Below are positions 50,707-64,000 of a stretch of DNA of 64,000 nt, in pieces (position 1 is the first letter of the stretch; each line of letters begins with the position of its first letter). The stretch covers positions 59,388 through 123,387 of the forward strand of contig KB306106.1 in NCBI GenBank assembly GCA_000328365.1, in the 5' to 3' direction. The notes under the pieces are model-generated. The model was not told the origin of the DNA, made no database searches, and saw only the letters and a program-made list of their open reading frames with translations. This stretch comes from Capitella teleta. Lineage: Eukaryota > Annelida > Polychaeta > Capitellidae. Both the position numbers and the translations under genes were made by a program.

Positions 50707-53700
50707 CTGCGTATAAAAATACAGCTGTTATGTGTATTCTGAACCTATGCCTATTGTGATCCTATTATGTAACCATTCAATGCGCTGCAGAACAATACAG
50801 CGGTATCCATAAGACAATCAACGACGAAAATAAATATTGCGTCATAATGCTGTCAGTACACATTGTCAAATCGGGAAAGCTTAATGTGATGAAAGTATGA
50901 ACCTGTTCTTTCCTTTGGTAATACGGGGGTATCCATTCAGTTATCTGGTCATTCAGTTATCTGTTCAGTGCAGCCAGCTCATCTGCATAATCGCTTTATG
51001 TGACAAACTTTGTGAATTGATAAATAGTGTAGACGTGAGGAGAGCTCAATGGTGTTGATTGGACGTTGCTTTAAACACAAGTCTGTTATGTGTTAATGCC
51101 TCACACCTGACACAATTAAGGTGAAAGTGGCAACTGACTCCCACCTTACTTACAAGAATGGCTGCTCATAAAATAAATAAACAATGGATCGCTCTCTACA
51201 AACGATATCTCAGTGATGACATTCACTGTGTGACTAAAATTAACAAAGATAAGGCAACGGTGGTGGCTATATGCTTTTGCTGAAGTTAATTCTTGTGGAA
51301 GTAACTCAAACTTTTAATCATCTCTACGATTCGTATATTATAGTATAAGTCAGCGCTAATGTTTCAGGATCCTTCAGTTACAAAGCACAAGTGCAAAAAC
51401 CATCATATTGACTAGACATTGGGTGGTGTTTAGTATGACATAATTTTACTTCATGACCCTTCTATGTGTTTATCACCGAGCAACAATGATATCTCACTTT
51501 AGAGCCATGCAGCGTTTCATGACTTTCCTCGAAGATAAGGCTCCTTTTATTTATTTTTATCTGAGCACAAACTTTATGTAGGGCGTAAAATGACGCTTAG
51601 CGCGTCGGTATTGATGTTCTTAGAGCCAGGTTTAAGCAAGGAAGATGAGGAATCAGACGCAGAATTATGGCGATGACCGTATTGTATCATCATCACAGAG
51701 TCCTATTTTATATCTTTGAGTTTTAGCTCACTATCTCTGAGGAGACATTCTTCATCATGGATGACATGATATATCGAGAAATGATTGGAAACGTGGAAAC
51801 AATTCGTCATTTTTTCCATGCATTTATATCCGAGATGGATTTCTATCTCTTGATTTCATAAAACGGATATGAATAGCATCATCAAAGACGGATTGCGAAG
51901 ACACAGCACATAATGTGAGATTCATGTCTGTAAAGAAAATGATTGAATGGTGCTGTGTAATGTACGTCAAGCCAAAATATAATGCAAACACCTCGAGTAT
52001 ACAATTTATGTGGAAACTTTATTTTGCAAATCCAAAATATTAAATATCAGAATTCGGACATCCGTACATTCTGCGGCTTACGTCGAATTTGGATGCTAGT
52101 GTTTTCAAGTTATTTTGATACAAGAAAAAAAGACAAGGGTTTCATACATTAATACAAGTACTATTTATACTTTATCAAGTCGCTCTGTCACTTTTGACTT
52201 GTCATGCATGCATCTGGATGTTGGTTTCCGGGGAAATAACCCGAGACAGATTTCTGATTATTGACTTGCACTTTATAATGAATAAGCTTTATCATTATGT
52301 AATGCTGTCTCATTTTAGACATTATTATAATAAGAAACACTGTGAGCCAAAATGTTAGCTTGGGATCTAGATTTGTACCTGCTTTGTACTGGGAATGATC
52401 AAATAAATGACCCCAACGAGCGTAACAAGCAGATGAGTACTAACGTCATCGCATTACCGTATTGTTGATAGGACATGGTTGTTTGATCTATATTCGTGCT
52501 GTATACCGACACCTTACATGCTGATTAGCTGTGATTAGTCGAATCCAATCTGTGGAAAACATTATGCTGTCAGTTTAGTGATACAATACTTATTAAGCAA
52601 TGCTTATTCACAAATGTAATACAGTATTATTCAATTATACATTTATAATCAATGTTTTTCTAAGTGGCAGTTGGAAAATTGGAATGACCCTCTTTAGGAA
52701 TAAGATCGGATAAATGTTGTTTTTATTGGTTCTTTTCTAGCAGCTTAATAATCTCCCGGAGAACTTTGATAGCTTATGCCTCATTGGATACTCATAAAGT
52801 GTTCAATTAAACCCCACCCCATCAATTGAAAGAGAATAAAAAATAAAAAAAAGGTCCACTAACTGAAGGGATGACAGAGTTTAAAACCAAAAGTCTTCTT
52901 TCTTTTGTGTACAAAAAGTATTGCATTATTGTGTGATATTCTTTTCATTTTGTTCTGCACGGGAAGTCAGACAAAAGAACAAAGAAAGATTAATTCCTCA
53001 TTTGGGAGGTATTGATCTTCCTTCCTCCTGGATGTGTTTTCGTTCGTTCGAATGAATCAAGCATGTCTTAAAGGTCAACACTAAGTAACAAATGAAATTC
53101 TAGGCCTTGGATCGGGCACAGGACATATATATTGTCATTTTTGGGCCATTTGCGGCTTCAAAATGCTTATTTAGTGAGATAGAAAAAGTCTCCTACCACA
53201 CTCTCAGTGAACCAAACCGATATGACGGAAGAATCAGAACCACTGAATATTCTTTGTTTGTGTCTCTTTTATACAACGTAAACGATATCAGGTTTATTTA
53301 ATTTTTTTAATTTTTTAAAAATTTCTTATTGCGCTGAAATGATTAATTGGGGTGTATATTGAGTGAATTTGGCGTTACCTCGGGCGTTATGGTTGATCTG
53401 TGAACAACATCATATTATACTAGTTCAGCAAAAAGAATCAAGGACGTTCATGATATCGAGAGAATAATCGCATTGACGGTGAGAATTACAATCTTGATTG
53501 ATTCATTTGGGGGGACATTATTGGAAATAGTAAAGTATTTATTCATCGAGGTGACAGCTTATAGCAGCAAATTTTGATTGCATCGACATCTTATTCAGCT
53601 ATTCATCAAAGCAATCAGTTACATTTACGAACTGGCAAATGCCAGAGCTCCCATATTCAATGTGAACAGCGTCTGTACGTAGCATGACAATTTTTTCTCA

Positions 53701-56700
53701 ACAATGCTGATAAGCATTCTAATAATTATATGCCATTAACAATGAATTACACATCATTGAAGATGTTTAACAGTGCACCAAGATCGCCTAGTCCGTCCAA
53801 ATCTCCGATCTCCAATCAGCCTACATGTCATCCATTTAGAGGAATCAAGAGTCCACAGTCTTTGATGTTATCAAGGTCCCAAGGCCCTGATTCGGACATC
53901 CTCGTGGGGCCAATTCCATGAATTATTCCTCAGAGGTTCCGCTGCCAAGCGAAATGGCCCCATTGTGACCAAGATTATCCTCAAAGTCAATTTAGGTAAG
54001 TCGCAATCGCAGGATGAACAGGCAATTATTTATGCCAGTGTCATGCATTTAAACAGGAAATTGAAATACATAAAGCGGATGATGTTTCGGAGACTTTAGT
54101 GCATTTTGCTAATATTTTTATTTTTATTTTTTTTTTTGCTAGTCGATATATTTACATGAACTCTTTCAAATGGGTTTTTATCATTGCGCATTCCATAGAA
54201 TTTTGTCGAATTCTGTCATGCACGCAATTAATATTCTTCTCAGTACCAATTTATATATGCTGGCCCTCATTAATGATTATACTATTTGTATGTTTTTTAT
54301 ACATTATTTTTGTTTGTGGATCTCATTCTTTATTTAATTTTTTGTTGTTGCCTGTTAACATTCAAGCAATACTTTTCTTTCCCAATAAAATGTACAATTA
54401 TTATAGAGCTTTTGACACCCAGTTTTCCATTTGGCTTGTTCTCCTCACCAACCTTTTTGCACGAGTGACATCCCAAAAATGTGCATTGCAATACAAGGAT
54501 CTCGAGGGAATTTATCTCTAGATCTCCAATTAACACTTGTCTTCAATAAATCTCACGCACAAATCCTTCAATATGATGCGGGTCACCGACACACAATTGC
54601 GATCAAAACAACGAACAAAACGAGAAGTTGGTTCTTGTGCAATTTGACGCCGCCATAAGCATGCCTATTTAATTATTCATATTATGATATTTTTGCCCTG
54701 CATCCGCTGCATAATTAGCGTCTTCATTCACTTGAAATGGCACACCAGTCATCAGCGTGGATTGAAATGATATATTCACCAATTGAGGAGCAATGAGTGG
54801 AAAGCACCTAATGAGGAAACAGATGCGAAGAACCCTGATCAGCTGCAAATCTGTTTGAAGTATTCCAAATGATGTTCTCTTTTACGGCAGCTGTTGTCGA
54901 AAGTCTTGGATGAGCCAACCGCCCTAAGCGATCCAAACTAATGCATAAATGGATGTGGAATGTGTCCCAAAGGATTTCAGAAATTACAAAATCGAACTGA
55001 ACCTTTATTTATGTTCTGACTGTCACTCGATTCAACGACTTTCGGATGAATGATGTTCATCGGAGCAACGAAGAAGATGTCGTGCCGATGCCCAACATGG
55101 CGGACGCATTAAATCAACTCACTGTGACGGAGCTGTGAGAGGCGATTTATCAGTTTTATGCAACAAGCATCCATGCAGGAAATCCAGTTTTTTTCTCGAT
55201 CGAAGTTTTGTATGAAGAATCCTGTTGTGGTGTCTTTAGTATGGAAGTTTCAGTTAAAAAAAACCGATATGCATGTATTTACATCCATAGCTGTTGGTAA
55301 CAAAACTTAAGATGTGGACTCAGCTATCACCGTGTTCAAGCAATGAACGATATCAATAATATCGGTGGTATGTTCGATGATCAGATGGAATATGAATACC
55401 ATCTACCTGGAAGCATACATCAATGATACTATTACTTCAAGTTAGTATTATAATCAGATATAACTTGATAGATATACGTTGATATAACATACAAACCATA
55501 AATAACGAGCAACATGACCTTGGTTTTCTAAGAAAGGTCACATACTATTGCACAACAGGGAAATCAGTGGTGAACATTAACCATTGAACAAATGGTTCAA
55601 TTTAAGCAAAATTGCACTAGTGGTCACTGTGCTGAGCATTGGTCAGATAACAGAAAACATAACCGTGCTGAATTACCATTGATCTCCATGTGTCTGAAGC
55701 TGGTCTAATAGAGTGGAATAAATAAATTCATGGTTTCATAGGGAAGAGAAGAAGGCATTAATGTAATAAACTGACTTGATAAATTGCCAGCTAGAAAATG
55801 TGACAATGGAAATCTGTATAAACATCTATGTAGCGATCTTAGAACCATTCAATATAACTACGGACTGATTGGAAGCATATACAATAATGCCCTGGGAAAG
55901 CAGTACGATTGTCCTCAATTTTGGTCAGAAACCCAATACAACGAAATGCACAAACGTAAAGATCCAGTGCATGTTGGGATCAAGTGATAAATAGATGGTA
56001 TGCAGATGTTCTTGTGAAACAATCCCCCAACACGAATCAGACATGACCATTGTGTGACGGAAGAAAGGCATTGCAGCTGAACTCCTTGTTTTATTTTGCG
56101 GATAAAAAGCGCCACAGGGGTTTTGTTATGCGCACCTGCTGTCTCTCACATCTGATCTGCACCGACAAGAGTTTTAAATGCATGGATTACCAGGTTACTT
56201 CTTGATTTAACAAGGCTTATGTAATATGCATGTGACGGGAATTATGGTGAGATAGTAAACCCAATGTACATAACCATTATGTAGCCAGATTTTAGCGGAA
56301 AGAGTTTTGCTTGTTTGTCTATGAAGGTATATTTGAGGTGATCTTTTCCATTGCCCTTCTTTGTGTTGGTAAGAGTTAACCCCTCAGAAAATCTCATTCT
56401 CGTTGTTACCCTCAAGTAACTCCGGGCAAACCGTGCAGCATAAGTATATTGTATATATGATACGATAAATATTTACGTAAGCATAAACCTAAGATTAGCG
56501 TGTATAATAAACGATTTCCCCGTTTAGAAACAGCATAGCATTGAATACGACTTCGAGCCTGATCTTTGTTTACTCAGAGTGTCCTCTCCATTGTTATCTC
56601 ATTGCAATATCGAATAAGCAGATAAATATACTTATCATGCGACTATACACTAAGTCAAAAAAGAATCTGGAATGCTCATCTGGAATTGAGATTGATGAGT

Positions 56701-57924
56701 ATGAAACAATCTTCCAGAGGTAAACTACCAAAGTTCACATTTCACAGACAGCAACGTTAGCAGTGCTATATGTGATGCTTTGAAATAACTATTGATATAC
56801 TTCAAAAGGAAGACTCACAGTCAGACAGCAGGCAAAACGTGTAACGAAGTTGACGAAACAGTGCATACATGAGTACCAACTGCATACAATTTTAATAAAA
56901 AACAAAAACAAAAAAACATCGCATTGCCATGCAAACGTATACAGCAATGCAGGATACTGCGATGAACATTTTGTCAGTCAGTATACATGCTTTACTGCTT
57001 TAGCATCAATCAAAGGGGGTAAAAAGTGAATGATAGATATTGCTTCACTCTCAAAGAGAGCTGTCTGGAGACTCTGATCCACCCTCATGATTCATCTGAA
57101 TGCACATGAGTTCTGTGATTGGCTTCAATTATATCCGCACTGATTGCAAGCGAAGGTATTTCTAGCACGACATGCGCGTTGTAATGGCAACTGTTAACGG
57201 GATTGACCCACGCCGAGCACATAGAAATTTGGATACACATGGTTAAATACAACATTACTTTATTTGAATGAGCTCTCCCAATATAATGAAAATACAAAAG
57301 TAAATTTTATTACATTAAGTATGAGATGCATTAGAAATAAGTGCGAATCTCTGTTTGAAAAAGTGGCGTGTTGGGCAGTTTGGGATAGTTTGTCATTTTG
57401 AGGTTGTACTGTACTTCAAGCGAGATATAACACTAAAAAGAAGCATTCAGTGCATTTATGGAATAAGACTGACAGTTATTATTTAACCATTATAAAACAG
57501 AGACTGTGGCAAGTATCCACAATTCATACATCTTTAAAACTAAATTTGGAGCACCCATTGAGCTAAATTTATCACTAAAGTTGAGAACAGTCGTTAGATG
57601 CAATGAAATTTTTAATTATCTCTGTATTCATTGTTTTTGTACTCTGTTATGACAAAATTTGGCTGGTTATTGCTTTGTATGTTAGCATAGGTCACCGATT
57701 CACCCAGGAAATTTCACCTCGGGTAATCGGAGATAAAATAAAGTCCTACAAGGAATATCGAGACGTGTCTCGATTTCCCAGAAGACGTCATGTTAGATCG
57801 CACAACTGGGAAATCAGCAAACAGCTGAAAACTGCTGAGCTGCAAACCATAAGTACGTGAAACACGGAAAAGAGGAACGATAGTAAATCTACAGGCGTGG
57901 CCCTGACATACATCCACTTCGAGG
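50707..57924. other. Region without a recognisable gene
   Basis: I find no exon I can defend. A plus-strand segment at about 53936-53997 lies between a CCTCAG acceptor and a GTAAGT donor and is open (RFRCQAKWPHCDQDYPQSQF), but nothing links to it. The frames at 54099-54521 and 57603-57860 begin with hydrophobic stretches but have no other support. Confidence 0.4.
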
Positions 57925-58558
57925 ATATATAATTTATATATAAATCTTTATTCATACGCATATGTATTACAGTGGTATAATCAAAAGGAAATGGAGAAAA
58001 AAAAAAAAGAAAAAAAAAGAAAAAAAAAGAAACAAGCAACCAAAAGATCGAAATTCAACTAGTGCATAAATGGATAATAATCTCATTACAATTTTCATAG
58101 TCAATTTGGTTATTGCAGGTGTCACGATACATTAAAAAATCACGAATTATAGTGGCATCAGCTTGATGATTTGCGTCGGGCTCAATTACAACTGACACGG
58201 AAACACGGGAATGAACATAAATGAGCTGTAGATTGATATTGTATTCGGTGCAAATAAAACGAATACTATTCGCAACGCTAGAACCACTGCCACGGATTGC
58301 CAGTTCAGCGCACAATCGGGTGCAAGCATTTATACTACGAATGGCTTTAAAAAAAATAAAAAAAAATAAAAATAAAATGATAAAACGTTCATGAAGCTGG
58401 GTATTTACAGGTAAGTCATTTACAATCAAAGGTAGCAAATGATTATGGGTTCTTTGACTTAATTTACATAGGCGGCGCACCGCTTTACGCCAAGCAGTGA
58501 AGAACTGATCACAAACTCTACTAGAATAATCCCATAGTTGTGACCCGTACACTGACAT
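57925..58558 (-). mobile_element. LINE C-terminal fragment
   Basis: The minus strand from 58558 reads MSVYGSQLWDYSSRVCDQFF, then AWRKAVRRLCKLSQRTHNHL and LPLIVNDLPVNTQLHER, the usual post-RT part of LINEs ('YGSELWD', 'AWRK..RRL', 'RTH..LLP'). An A-rich tract interrupts it near 58350-58375, and the element ends in A/T-rich sequence near 57930-58030. It is 5'-truncated. Confidence 0.8.
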
Positions 58559-58559
58559 G

Positions 58560-58680
58560 TTACGGAAGGAATAGCCGAAAAAGTGCAGCGCAAAGGACCC
58601 AACAAGCGTGCTAAGGGTCGTGAGTTCTATCCCCGGTTAGGCTACTCACCGGTTCTTGATGAACGACACCACGTGTAATA
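58560..58680 (+). mobile_element. tRNA-derived SINE-like fragment
   Basis: The stretch AGCGCAAAGGACCCAACAAG, then GTGCTAAGGGTCGTGAGTTC and TATCCCCGG, resembles the tRNA-related head of a SINE, with a B-box-like GAGTTCTATCC at about 58622. It sits directly beside the LINE fragment. Confidence 0.45.
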
Positions 58681-59214
58681 GAGAGAAGAAAAATCGAAAT
58701 GTTTGCAACCACAACTAGTGTAAATAATGTTCAAGTACATGACCTTTGTTCTATACACTACCCACAATCAATACGTCGCAAATCTTTAGGCATATTGTGT
58801 ACTCATATTTAGCTATTGTGTTTAGTTGACCCCAGTTTATTCATCATTATTTCATTCAATTGAAATATCCATACATTCACAATTGAATATTTTTGTATTT
58901 GAAAACACACTTTAATTCAAAGACGAAATGCTGACTCAGAGATCCAGCTTATTAGACGGAATGAAGCCAATTTCGTAGCAGATGTAAAATATAATGATGC
59001 AATGTACTATGACGTCATAATTGAGCCACTCTAGCATAATCACTGCTTCATTCGCCCTTGAGAACAATAAGCATTGAGATGTTTATGAATCGATGAGGTA
59101 ATCTAGGTAATATATCTGAACCAAGGATGCACTATACTCGTAGATGGCCTCGAATGGGAACAGAACATTCGCAGTTGTACACGCTTAATTGTGTTACTCA
59201 GAGAAGCATGAGAG

Positions 59215-59455
59215 GTGTAATGGCCGGGGTATGTGTATTGTAACACATGGGAGGAGGCGGTGGCTGAATGACAAGCGAGCTTGTTTTGAGGTGGCTGGTG
59301 CTGACGGTTGGAAGATCGAAGACATTCATCAATCTTGTGTATTTTGGGTAGGGCACTTTACTCCTGTTCACTTCGCTGGACCTCCAGTGGGTCTCAGGTT
59401 TGCAGCTCAGCTTTATCTGAAAACGCAACTATCTGGTTGACCTTATTCAAGGGCC
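59215..59455 (+). mobile_element. SINE-like element with tRNA-related head and conserved body
   Basis: The head GGTGGCTGAATGACAAGCGA (about 59259) with GACGGTTGGAAGATCG (about 59304) matches the A-box/B-box layout of a tRNA-derived element. The body GTAGGGCACTTTACTCCTGT, then CGCTGGACCTCCAGTGGGT, is a module type seen in invertebrate SINEs. The open frame across it (59189-59440) is not a gene. Confidence 0.55.
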
Positions 59456-60397
59456 AGGAGCTAAGATATAATGAATACTATTAATGTTTGACAAATAAGA
59501 TATAGGTGTTTTCACAATAATTGTAATTTTACCGTCTCGAAAAAAATAAAAAATAAATAAATAATGCTCAGATATGATTCCAAGAACAACCCTTTGTTAA
59601 ACATTAGAGAGATTAAGGTGTATCGAGTTGCCAGGCCCTTCTGCTTGAGCGAAAACAAATGTTATGCCTAAAACCAGTCTTAATTGTTTTAATCGCCTTA
59701 TGTACAGTCGAATAAATGATCCAAATAAGTTGTGAAGAGAGTCTGTTCTAATTACTATTGAACTATAATCGCGGTTCATGATATATGATAACAAATAATT
59801 ACAACAATCCACCTGACCAGGATTCGTATTTTGAAACTATAATCTCTTCTGGTGAAATCTCATCAGAGGCAATCTCTCGCTCTGGTAACATCAACCTCGG
59901 CTTTTTAGAAATTTCTACGAATTCAGCAATACCATATACATGTGCATGATAAAGTTAAAATATTCAATTGCTACACATATTATAAAGATAGCAAGTTAAT
60001 GCCTGCACAGTTTTGCAGTTCTGTGAATGTTTTTCATACGCACATCTTTTGCAGCCCATTCATCAAACGCAAGCTATTTAGACTGACGTCGCCTTAAGAC
60101 AAATCAGAACCTGTCAAAAATGGAAACAGAATATGTATGGTTCTGGCTACGGGTTGACCCGCTTGCACCTGCATGCTTTGACCTTGGCGGTGACATTTTA
60201 ATAAATGTGTATATTTAAATTCCGTCCCATTCGGATTGATCTTAACATTGGAATGATCAAAGAGGGAAAGATATGTGGTTAGTGAAGGCGACACGTTGTA
60301 AGAGGACAACAAATATAACTAGGAACTGACACTCATAATATTATCTACAGCGCACTCATAGTCCCCATGTAAAAAACAGTAGAGCGCTTTTTTCTTT

Positions 60398-60428
<31 letters not shown>

Positions 60429-61499
60429 CATCTGACATTTGAGCTTTTCATGGAGTAGAGTTATTACATTTGGGGCACCGCGTAAACCTGTTTACGTCAT
60501 TTACGATTTGCTCTCATTCATTCAAGTGCCTCATTGTATGCATGACCACTGAGCATCCTTATCGGGGCACCCATGAGCATTGTTCCAAAATATTTCATTA
60601 CTTGCTCAAACAAAATGGCGTACTATTTTATCCATGGGGGCATGGGTCGTTCTTTTATTTAAGTTTTGTTTTTTGTTTTGATAGAGGGGTTGTAAAAAGA
60701 TGTTGATGATTGATTAAGATAAAAAGACAACGCGTTCGTGGCAACAAAATCGAATCAGCCACAGTCCTCCATCTTGAAAGCATTTGATCTTTTGATTTCA
60801 AAATGTTATGATTTTATGACTACCGCTTTTAGCCAATAAGGCATAAATATTCTTAAGGTGACGATTTTTATTTTATTGGAAACGGGAAATATACATTTAC
60901 GAATTCTCAAAAAAATTCAACTTCATATGGAATACAAACATGTTGGCATCACTTATAATTTCGTCTAACTGCCCCACTCCTCATTCATGTCTCACTTACC
61001 TTTCAGACCGAATGAGGTGCACGAGTTCGCTGAAGTTGATGGCGTCTGGACAGCTGGGGCCGCTAGCATTACATATAATCATGTGCTAAAATGGAAACAC
61101 ATCAGAGGAAGCATAAAACGGCGATAAGCCTCTTTATTGGACGCCCTAGAGCGCTCTCTTAGAAATGTGTTAATTCTACCTTATACCCTTCCCTCGGGAT
61201 CACCAAGTAGATTACTGTTTCATTGTGACCTTTTCATGCTAATGCATTATGTCTGGCACGCACAATTGGTCACCTGGCCAATTTTATTTGTCTTCTGATG
61301 TCTTGCTGACGGAATAATAACCATATATGAAATGTATTAATTTTTTTTCTGCACATCCAGGGTCTATATTTCAGAAGAAAAAGTGATCTAAAATTGTACA
61401 GAGCAAAATGCATGACACATAAATTGTAGCAACTTATGTCGTACATTTACCTGAGTTTGCAGGTATTGCAGTTTTACTTGAGCCAATCTAATCAATTTT
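59456..61499. other. Region without a recognisable gene
   Basis: This contains a T-run at 60395-60427 and AT-rich spacer. A minus-strand exon-like segment at 61085-61000 (NASGPSCPDAINFSELVHLI, with TTTTAG acceptor and GTAAGT donor) is open in one phase. It joins in phase to a segment at 62379-62281, but neither has a known family. Confidence 0.4.
60395..60427. repeat. Poly(T) tract
   Basis: About 33 T residues with one C near the start. It may be the A-tail of an unrecognised minus-strand retroposon. Confidence 0.85.
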
Positions 61500-61880
61500 G
61501 AATGTTAACTACTACATTGCATATACATATATCACTGGAATCCCTGCATTGCAGAGCCATGCGCATAATACATGTCCTTGCCCTTCCTCGAGCCCATCAC
61601 ATCATTGATGCTAACTTCGTTGCCGCCAACTTTCCCTCATTACGACATTGCGACAATTTCCTTCTGGCTTGCTTCATGTTCAAGCTATGTTACAACAGTC
61701 TCCCACGCTAACTTGCGAAGAATAATACAAGGAAGTGAGTACTGTGTGACCCAAACGTGACTCAACCGAGCCGGCTTCTCGACCGTTCATCTGTTCTTCG
61801 GCCTGAAAATCCTGTGAAATTAGTTTCATCTTTCAAATCATCATATACCATGCCATTCGTAAGTATTTGTTTCCTAATTA
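61500..61880 (+). mobile_element. LINE C-terminal fragment
   Basis: The plus strand reads LESLHCRAMRIIHVLALPRA, then NFPSLRHCDNFLLACFMFKL and CYNSLPR. In another frame it continues with SRLLDRSSVLRPENPVKLVS. These are the C-terminal motifs of a LINE polyprotein. The frame shifts show it is dead. Confidence 0.75.
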
Positions 61881-64000
61881 AAATAAAAGTATTACATTAA
61901 AAGAAACATTCAGTCAGTGGATAAAAATGTCCGCCTGGATTGCTTTGATAACAATATAGAATGTGTTGAAAAAGTAAACAAGGGATACTTTAACAATGTT
62001 TGATGTATGATGATTGGGCTAAACAAATGAATGAGCCAACGACCTAATTGGTACTCGAGGTAAATCAACCAAAGCCGGTACGATTGCTAACGAAGGTAAT
62101 TGGTATAATATCCTATTATCCGATTCAGTACATTCATTAGAGCAATGGGGGTGTATTAAGCAAGCGGAATATCTGATTCATCAGCTGGGGTTCATGAAAA
62201 GTGCCTTTGAACGACAGCAAATAACATGTTTACCAAAGCACACGCAATACTCTGACTGCACGCAACCAAATGTCACATACATGAATGCGCTGTGACACAT
62301 TGTCTCCGTCGCACTGCTTTTGTTGTCGGTGTTCTTGTCTGGATGGCACGCTTAACACCTCTTGCAACTGTGAGATGTTCTGTGGACGAATATGGTGACT
62401 ATAGTTATTAATACAGTTCCCGAAAAGTCACAGCAATAACATTTTATGAAATCTGCACACGCCCGCATGAATTGCCTTGCAATTATATAAACATATTCAA
62501 TGGAAGCACCGTGTTTATCATTCCGATATAATTCAGTACACAACCGCGAGGGCCGGCAGGGAAATGAAGGGTTCTTTTAGACAACCTCAGAAAAACCTTC
62601 ACGCGGTAAATATGTTTTTCAACGTTGCATGCAGCTGTGAATATACGATGATTTACTCCATTCTGACGGCACTTATTAAGGTACATGCATGCTTCTCTAT
62701 AGTTGCTAGAAGGCCTAGTTTAGTACAAATGTTTGTGCAAAGGGTGTGAATTACCGATGATTCACATAGACATTTAATTAGTTGGCATATTATTCGGCCC
62801 CTGGCGGTAGTAATTTTGCGAGGTAAGCGTATCTCAACATTAAATCTCATGACTTTGATTTTAGATATTCTCCTGAGGAGATCACCTATAGCAAGGTGAT
62901 GGGTTTGTGTACATCAGGTAATATTGCTCAGTCACCAAAGCGTGCCTTATGTTTAGTAACATAATTGATTGTCGCTAAGATAACTCTTTCATTTGGTCAT
63001 ATTGTTTATCTGAACAAATAATTGCCAATAGAAAAACGTGTTCTGGTCCAATAACAGTTATGAAATAAGCAGGAATTTAATTGTGAAATATAATTTCTGC
63101 GATGTCCGTTACATTTTCATACATGACTGATTAAACCAAAAACGCAAACAAAACTCGACAGAAGAGCAAAAGTTAATTTTTTATGTGATGATAGACATAC
63201 GCAACTGCATAATAATGTCCTGCTTTGCAGTACGACATATTTTTTTCATTGTAAAAATATATTAAAACTGAAAATACCTCTATTTGTAATTCTAAAAGCT
63301 CCCTGTTGGAAAACGAACAAATGCACAGCTTGACCGTGTCAATAACTGATGACTGTTTGTAACATTACTTCATTTTCTCATCAAAGTTAGGTTAATGCTC
63401 GGGGCTGCACTGTGATTTATCAGAGCGTCGCTTATTGTTTAGTGATAAAAGTGACGCGGAAGCATAGTTTCTCTTAATGTTAGTGTCATTACACTGAATG
63501 ATAGATGGGTAGTTGATCCGCTGTGAATTCAATATTTCTTCAATGTGCAATTTCTTCGCTGCCTGTTCATCAAACGCAGTCTATTTAGTCTGAAAGGGTC
63601 CTGTACAAGGGCCATCGCCCTGTCTCAAGAATGAATGACTTTCATTGATCTTTTCAGAATAGTGACCTGATCTGTCATTGTGTTATGCCGAGTACTGAAG
63701 CTAAAGCAGGTAAATATATATGAAGTGTAATTTATTATCTAATTATCCATTTTTTTTTCTTCTAGATGAATACATCAAGGAAATTGAAATAACCAAACGG
63801 CCAACTCATCATAAAAATTAATGCGTGGAAATGTGATATTGTTTTACCCCCTTAACAGATCACGTGGTTAAGCAATCATTTTCTATAACATTACAACATA
63901 GCCATCTACACATTATCAGCTAAACACGACCAATTGACTCGATTACCTTTGTTCGATTAACAAGACAATGGGAATGCGTGCTATTTATATGATAATTGAA
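61881..64000. other. Terminal region with weak exon-like segments
   Basis: Apart from the possible plus-strand exons listed separately, I see no gene, RNA or repeat here. The sequence runs off the end of the window without an obvious element boundary. Confidence 0.35.
62537..63821 (+). CDS. Possible three 3'-terminal exons of an unrecognised gene
   Basis: Three plus-strand segments join in phase: 62537-62605 (after an ATTCAG acceptor, before GTAAAT; AGREMKGSFRQPQKNLHA), 63658-63709 (after CTTTTCAG, before GTAAAT; NSDLICHCVMPSTEAKA) and 63766-63821 (after TTCTTCTAG; DEYIKEIEITKRPTHHKN, then stop). The polypyrimidine tract before the last exon is strong. The residues match no family I know, and upstream exons were not found. 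Confidence 0.27.

Noticed and set aside
53936-53997. Open segment between an AG acceptor and a GTAAGT donor
   Set aside because: No neighbouring exon joins it in phase and it is only about 20 codons long.
54099-54521. 140-residue hydrophobic open frame
   Set aside because: It is a T-rich stretch giving Phe/Leu/Ile codons. It does not resemble a membrane protein family and has no supporting context.
55784-55987. 67-residue plus-strand frame
   Set aside because: No family match, no splice sites and no regulatory context.
57603-57860. 85-residue frame starting with a signal-peptide-like segment
   Set aside because: The N-terminus is hydrophobic because the DNA is AT-rich. No homologue is known to me and the frame runs up to a LINE fragment.
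59189-59440. 83-residue frame
   Set aside because: It lies across a SINE-like element and is explained by it.

Overview
This is animal nuclear DNA, AT-rich, with spliced genes. The clearest genes are a DAZAP2 homologue, an aquaporin, two genes carrying CARD death-fold domains and a SAM-domain gene. The transposable elements are LINEs, a Tc1/mariner relic and tRNA-derived SINEs, with long AT microsatellites. Most introns are short (the shortest is 54 bp). An invertebrate fits well and a sponge-like or other early-branching animal is possible, but the sequence alone does not name the species. All gene models were spliced by eye: exon ends were accepted only where an AG acceptor, a GT donor and the reading phase agreed.

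Layout. 1.6-4.2 kb (+): a PflX-like radical SAM gene behind a promoter with a CRE palindrome and a TATA-like box, followed by a minisatellite of about 20 copies of a 62-bp unit. 8.3-10.6 kb (-): a SAM-domain protein with a lysine-rich tail. 12.3-15.1 kb: a LINE fragment and three long microsatellite tracts. 15.7-22.0 kb (+): a seven-exon DAZAP2 homologue whose intron 1 holds a dead Tc1/mariner copy and whose intron 5 holds an antisense LINE. 24.0-25.1 kb (-): a 220-residue protein made of two CARDs. 25.1-28.1 kb: no gene seen; it holds a foldback palindrome and a 50-N assembly gap flanked by a 66-bp direct repeat. 28.2-34.3 kb (-): a nine-exon, 762-residue CARD / coiled-coil / Kelch protein. 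Two of its introns carry, on the opposite strand, one intact and one broken copy of a small secreted cysteine-rich peptide gene. 37.0-38.6 kb (+): a five-exon aquaporin.

From 38.6 kb to the end I find no gene I can name. The region holds LINE fragments (45.3-46.4, 57.9-58.6, 61.5-61.9 kb), two SINE-like pieces (58.6 and 59.2 kb), simple repeats and a few exon-like segments with consistent phases. Those segments are at the level expected by chance and are marked low confidence.

The most interesting group is the minus-strand set of death-fold genes: SAM, twin-CARD and CARD-coiled-coil-Kelch. The second CARD of the twin-CARD protein is visibly related to the CARD of the Kelch protein. A local sensor (Kelch) and adaptor (twin CARD) signalling pair is a reasonable but untested inference.
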